This document shows, piece after piece, positions 62,968 to 64,000 of a stretch of 64,000 nucleotides of DNA. This stretch comes from Plantago major (lineage: Eukaryota > Streptophyta > Magnoliopsida > Lamiales > Plantaginaceae). The position numbers and the translations under genes are program-made. Within the stretch, counting starts at the first letter, position 1; each line of letters opens with the position of its first letter. The stretch is from assembly GCA_026545765.1 (NCBI GenBank), contig CM048840.1:19596765-19660764 (forward strand). The letters run 5' to 3'. A model generated the notes under the pieces. It made no database searches. It saw only the letters and a list, made by a program, of their open reading frames with translations, and had not been told where the DNA came from.

Positions 62968-64000
62968 ATGAATGCCCCGATTATTGGTAACTTTTCTTGC
63001 TATCTTGTTTCAGGTTCTTGTTTTGTTATGCTTGACTGATTTTTCTATTCAATCTTTTTTCTCTTTTGGGTTATGTTTAGACCCATTACAGGGGGATTTT
63101 CCGGAAGTGATTGAGGAGTATTTGGAGCATGGGGTTATGAAATGTGCTGCATTTAATCGCCGTGGAACCCTTCTTGCTGGTATAAATTTTTCGCCTTTCT
63201 AGTTTAGTTTCTAGTCTGTAATTTGATAATGTAGTTAAGTATTAGGTCGTTGTTGTACGGGGTTCGCCGAGTGCAGTTGAAGGGACAGAGTGTGGTTTTA
63301 CTGATTTGAAGTTTTAATTAGTGTGTATGATATCGGAGAATCAGTAAGTAGGCCTTTTATCTTCAGTGCTATGTCGTTTCTGACTTATTGTTATGTGATG
63401 TTGTAGTTCATAAGCCTGAGATAGTGTGTTTCTAGGGCTTAGTGTCCTCATAATTGTGCTAGGTACAGTGTGGGTACTTTATTCTGTTAAATCCGTATAT
63501 TCTTTTTATTCGACATAATCTATGATCTATTGTTTTCCGTCTTCCCAATCTATTAGTTAGAGTGTGATCGGCAGCGCCAAAAGGTTTGCTTTATTAGGTA
63601 TACGTCTTTGTCTGAGGTAGATGTCGGGATCTTTGGTGGCTAGAGGTCCAAAAGTATTTTCTTGCCATCCTAATACTTTTAGTTTTTCCCTTTTGTGCAA
63701 TAATGACTACCTAAACATGCCATCAGTTGAAATTTCTTGTGAATTGTAAATAATTGTGTTACAAAGATTTTTTTTTTTTTTTTTATGATATTATGTTACA
63801 AAGATTCAAGATTGGAATATCTAAACATATCCACATGAAAACCTCAAGTCCCCCAAATTAAAAGCTTATGTTTCCAAATGCTCTTTATATGACTATAAAC
63901 TTTTGAGTAAGGTGATTTTTATTGTATTTCTGAGACAGTATGAATTATGAAATGTTTTTATTATCCAGTAGCTGGAAACATGTCTTAAGACCAAATTTGT
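62968..64000 (+). CDS. RBL: RBL (RbBP5-like) WD40 protein, first two exons, runs off the right edge
   Basis: Exon 1 is 62968-62986 and exon 2 is 63081-63179, giving MNAPIIDPLQGDFPEVIEEY, then LEHGVMKCAAFNRRGTLLAG, in phase 1 at the end. This N-terminus is that of plant RBL, the homologue of RbBP5, a core WD40 subunit of COMPASS-type H3K4 methyltransferase complexes with WDR5a and ASH2R in the nucleus. The LEHG(V)xKCxAFNxRGxLLA stretch opens the first WD repeat. The next exon (expected GCADG...WDF) is not visible in 63180-64000, so intron 2 is at least 820 bp long. The identification rests on about 40 residues but these are distinctive. Confidence 0.88.

Overview
This window is nuclear DNA from a flowering plant, almost certainly a eudicot and probably an asterid (the asterid placement is inference). 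The genes are split into many short exons by AT-rich GT-AG introns, several encode plant-specific or organelle-targeted proteins, and the spacers are full of plant transposons (MULE, CACTA, Stowaway, hAT and PIF/Harbinger MITEs, Cassandra LTRs). I found no prokaryotic, viral or plasmid signature.

Layout, left to right. 1-940: possible first exon of a minus-strand gene. 939-5999: a decayed Mutator-like (MULE) transposase gene on the plus strand, whose last intron is split by a 1.3 kb CACTA element; a GRF zinc-finger ORF (6254-6679) lies tail-to-tail with it. 6.7-11 kb: repeat-rich spacer with a PIF/Harbinger-like element, a short tandem array and a Cassandra LTR carrying a duplicated 5S-like block. 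11314-15998 (+): P4-ATPase flippase of the ALA1 type. 17320-22866 (+): histidinol dehydrogenase, with an hAT MITE in intron 3. 23383-26762 (-): LRR receptor-like pseudokinase. 27-31.6 kb: spacer with a Stowaway MITE and a Copia LTR relic. 31688-35441 (-): NOL, chlorophyll b reductase. 36255-36653 (-): single-exon RING-H2 membrane protein with a long (AT)n tract just upstream. 36.8-41.6 kb: spacer with two Stowaway MITEs and a perfect Cassandra solo LTR. 41618-53213 (-): DExH-box RNA helicase with 19 exons. 53693-55306: non-autonomous Mutator-type element with a perfect 9-bp target duplication. 56125-61504 (+): Tim44-like/mL45-type mitochondrial ribosomal protein gene. 62968 to the right edge (+): first two exons of an RBL (RbBP5-like) gene that continues outside.

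For six multi-exon genes I derived splice sites by hand; each model is divisible by three and gives a complete protein of family-typical content (ALA1-type 1183 aa, HDH 489 aa, LRR-RLK 777 aa, NOL 342 aa, helicase 1151 aa, mL45-type 258 aa). The genes are not an operon or cluster with a shared function; they are ordinary neighbours serving lipid flipping, histidine synthesis, surface signalling, chlorophyll breakdown, ubiquitination, RNA unwinding, mitochondrial translation and H3K4 methylation. From memory, helicase, NOL and ALA1 homologues are also close neighbours in Arabidopsis (around At5g04895-At5g04930), so the central block looks like conserved microsynteny. I did not find an undescribed defence-like system. 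The items most worth a second look are the MULE with a convergent zinc-finger partner, the Cassandra LTR with a duplicated 5S block, and the clean nested insertions.
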